Positions 6,701 to 7,244 of a stretch of DNA of 7,244 nt are shown here, one piece after another. The notes under the pieces were generated by a model, which saw only the letters and a list, made by a program, of their open reading frames with translations, was not told the origin of the DNA and did not search any database. Origin of the DNA: an uncultured Oscillospiraceae bacterium (lineage in GTDB: Bacteria > Bacillota > Clostridia > Oscillospirales > Oscillospiraceae); assembly GCA_934630555.1 (NCBI GenBank), contig CAKTXB010000096.1:1-7244 (forward strand), written 5' to 3'. Made by a program: the position numbers and the translations under genes. The stretch's first letter is position 1, and the number at the start of each line of letters is the position of its first letter.

Positions 6701-6747
6701 GGCGGCTCGGCCCCCCTTTCTTTCCCGCGGGGAAAGAAAGCGCCGCC
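6701..6747. repeat. Two-tier hairpin with perfect 11-bp inner stem
   Basis: Inner arms CTTTCTTTCCC (6716-6726) and GGGAAAGAAAG (6730-6740) pair perfectly around a 3-base loop. Outer arms GGCGGC (6701-6706) and GCCGCC (6742-6747) close the same structure, with an unpaired C-rich bulge on the left side only. It lacks a T-run on either strand, so it looks like a REP-type palindrome or a transcript-end structure rather than a simple terminator. Confidence 0.6.
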
Positions 6748-6766
6748 GGCGGTGTAAAGAAAGGCG

Positions 6767-6798
6767 GTCAAGGGGGCCTTCCGATGGGCCCCCTTGAC
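6767..6798. repeat. Perfect 12-bp hairpin
   Basis: GTCAAGGGGGCC (6767-6778) pairs with GGCCCCCTTGAC (6787-6798) around an 8-base loop. No T-run follows on either strand. It lies between the two-tier hairpin and the terminator hairpin, so three long stems occur within about 145 bases. Confidence 0.6.
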
Positions 6799-6816
6799 GA
6801 TCCCCCGACGGCCAAT

Positions 6817-6843
6817 AAAGGGGGCGTGCGCGCCCCCTTTTTT
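6817..6843 (+). terminator. Rho-independent terminator
   Basis: AAAGGGGGCG (6817-6826) pairs with CGCCCCCTTT (6831-6840) around a TGCG loop, and the T-run extends to six (6838-6843). This is the best-formed terminator in the window on the plus strand. It is about 310 bases beyond the dtd stop, so it probably serves as the final stop for read-through from the operon. On the minus strand the stem base gives only three U, which is weaker. Confidence 0.75.
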
Positions 6844-6850
6844 GGATTAA

Positions 6851-6862
6851 TCCCCCGGGGGA
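6851..6862. repeat. Short CCCCC/GGGGG palindrome
   Basis: TCCCCCGGGGGA is a perfect 12-base palindrome without loop bases. It is too short and loopless to be a good RNA hairpin. It marks the right end of the dense hairpin block and may be part of the same element. Confidence 0.4.
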
Positions 6863-7128
6863 GCGTGAGGGCAGTGCCGAGCGAGTGCGCCGGAGGTGGG
6901 AGGTGGAGATGCTTCGTGGTACTGCGGGGCAAGGCGCTGCGCTGTTGCCTGTTTTTGTTGGAAGTTGGTTCTTAGGTAGGGCAGTTCCGGCGAAAACGTA
7001 GGTGCGGCCTTGGTTTTTGAGGCAGTGGGGATTGTTTGCACCTGTTCTGAGGCAACGAGTTACAAGTTTGGGGTGTTGCTCTGGCGAGCTTGGAGGGGGT
7101 AGTTCCTTTTGGGAGAGTACGTTCGTTT

Positions 7129-7140
7129 GCAACTAGTTGC
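7129..7140. repeat. 12-base palindrome GCAACTAGTTGC
   Basis: This is a perfect palindrome, overlapped by a further inverted pair AACTA (7131-7135) and TAGTT (7141-7145). It has the form of a small dimeric protein-binding site, but nothing around it (promoter, gene start) supports that reading. Confidence 0.3.
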
Positions 7141-7206
7141 TAGTTTGGGGGCTTCAGTAGTGGCAGCGCGGTAGAAGTCCACGCGTCCTAAAGCGCCTCT
7201 TTTCTC

Positions 7207-7240
7207 CCCATTCTTTTCTGGCAAGGCAGAAAAGAATGGG
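7207..7240. repeat. Perfect 14-bp hairpin at the right edge
   Basis: CCCATTCTTTTCTG (7207-7220) pairs perfectly with CAGAAAAGAATGGG (7227-7240) around a 6-base loop, followed by CCGC at the window end. Its design, with a pyrimidine left arm, purine right arm and a following GCCGC-like flank, resembles the inner stem at 6716-6740. It may begin another copy of the same kind of element that continues outside the window. There is no T-run to make it a terminator. Confidence 0.6.
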
Positions 7241-7244
7241 CCGC

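Larger units (their letters stand above)
6508..7244. other. Non-coding, repeat- and hairpin-rich region downstream of dtd
   Basis: No reading frame in these 737 bases has a good ribosome binding site, recognisable domain or ordinary composition. In order it contains three copies of a GCGGGGC hairpin (6511-6698, two of them in full 80-base repeats), a long double-stem hairpin (6701-6747), a 12-bp hairpin (6767-6798), a terminator hairpin (6817-6843), a 12-base CCCCC/GGGGG palindrome (6851-6862), a G/T-rich stretch without clear elements (6863-7200), and a 14-bp hairpin (7207-7240) at the edge. It probably includes the 3' end of the operon transcript and one or more dispersed intergenic elements. 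The latter is inference. Confidence 0.7.

Noticed and set aside
6565..6975. 136-codon plus-strand, cysteine-rich frame in the same region.
   Set aside because: It translates tandem repeats A and B and the hairpins, has no ribosome binding site, and encodes no known domain.
6458..7132. 224-codon minus-strand frame across the repeat region, overlapping the end of dtd.
   Set aside because: It starts with TTG without a ribosome binding site, is rich in Pro/Arg/Ser, and its length comes from translating the hairpins and repeats. The inner repeat units give only repeated basic peptides. I treat it as spurious but would reconsider if homologues with conserved codons exist.
7150..7200. tRNA-like stretch with GGCAGCGCGGTAGAAG.
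   Set aside because: It recalls a D-arm, but no acceptor stem, anticodon arm or GTTCRA T-arm can be assembled around it.

Overview
The window is a high-GC bacterial chromosome segment built of housekeeping genes. The proteins and gene order are those of Firmicutes: RecJ, bifunctional Rel and D-aminoacyl-tRNA deacylase in one tight operon, as in the Bacillus/Clostridia recJ-(apt)-relA-dtd cluster. Strong GC richness, Shine-Dalgarno sites such as AAAAGGAGG, and long GC-rich intergenic hairpins with GCGGGGC/GCCCCGC stems make me favour a high-GC member of the Clostridia, perhaps Oscillospirales. That placement is inference; the sequence carries no taxonomic marker such as rRNA.

Layout. Positions 1-91 hold two stacked hairpins that look like terminators. 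Two genes lie on the minus strand: a 129-residue membrane protein with a C-terminal four-cysteine zinc ribbon (92-481) and a membrane-anchored calcineurin-like metallophosphoesterase (576-1436). A 372-base divergent intergenic region follows, with a strong sigma-A-type promoter (1746-1774) facing right. The plus-strand operon is recJ (1809-3869), rel (3874-6045) and dtd (6058-6507), separated by only 4 and 12 bases. The last 737 bases (6508-7244) carry no convincing gene. They hold tandem imperfect repeats, several long perfect hairpins, one good terminator, a strongly G-over-C skewed stretch, and another long hairpin at the right edge.

How the genes relate. RecJ is a single-strand 5'-3' exonuclease for repair. 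Rel makes and degrades (p)ppGpp in the stringent response. Dtd removes D-amino acids from mischarged tRNA. The grouping ties genome repair, nutrient stress and translation quality control to one promoter. The apt gene that separates recJ and relA in Bacillus subtilis is absent here. The minus-strand pair is transcribed away from the operon and its cellular role is not known.

I found no mobile-element gene, CRISPR array, defence gene, rRNA or tRNA. The parts most deserving a second look are the structured repeat region after dtd and the tiny leader reading frame whose stop overlaps the GTG start of recJ. Neither is proof of a new system.
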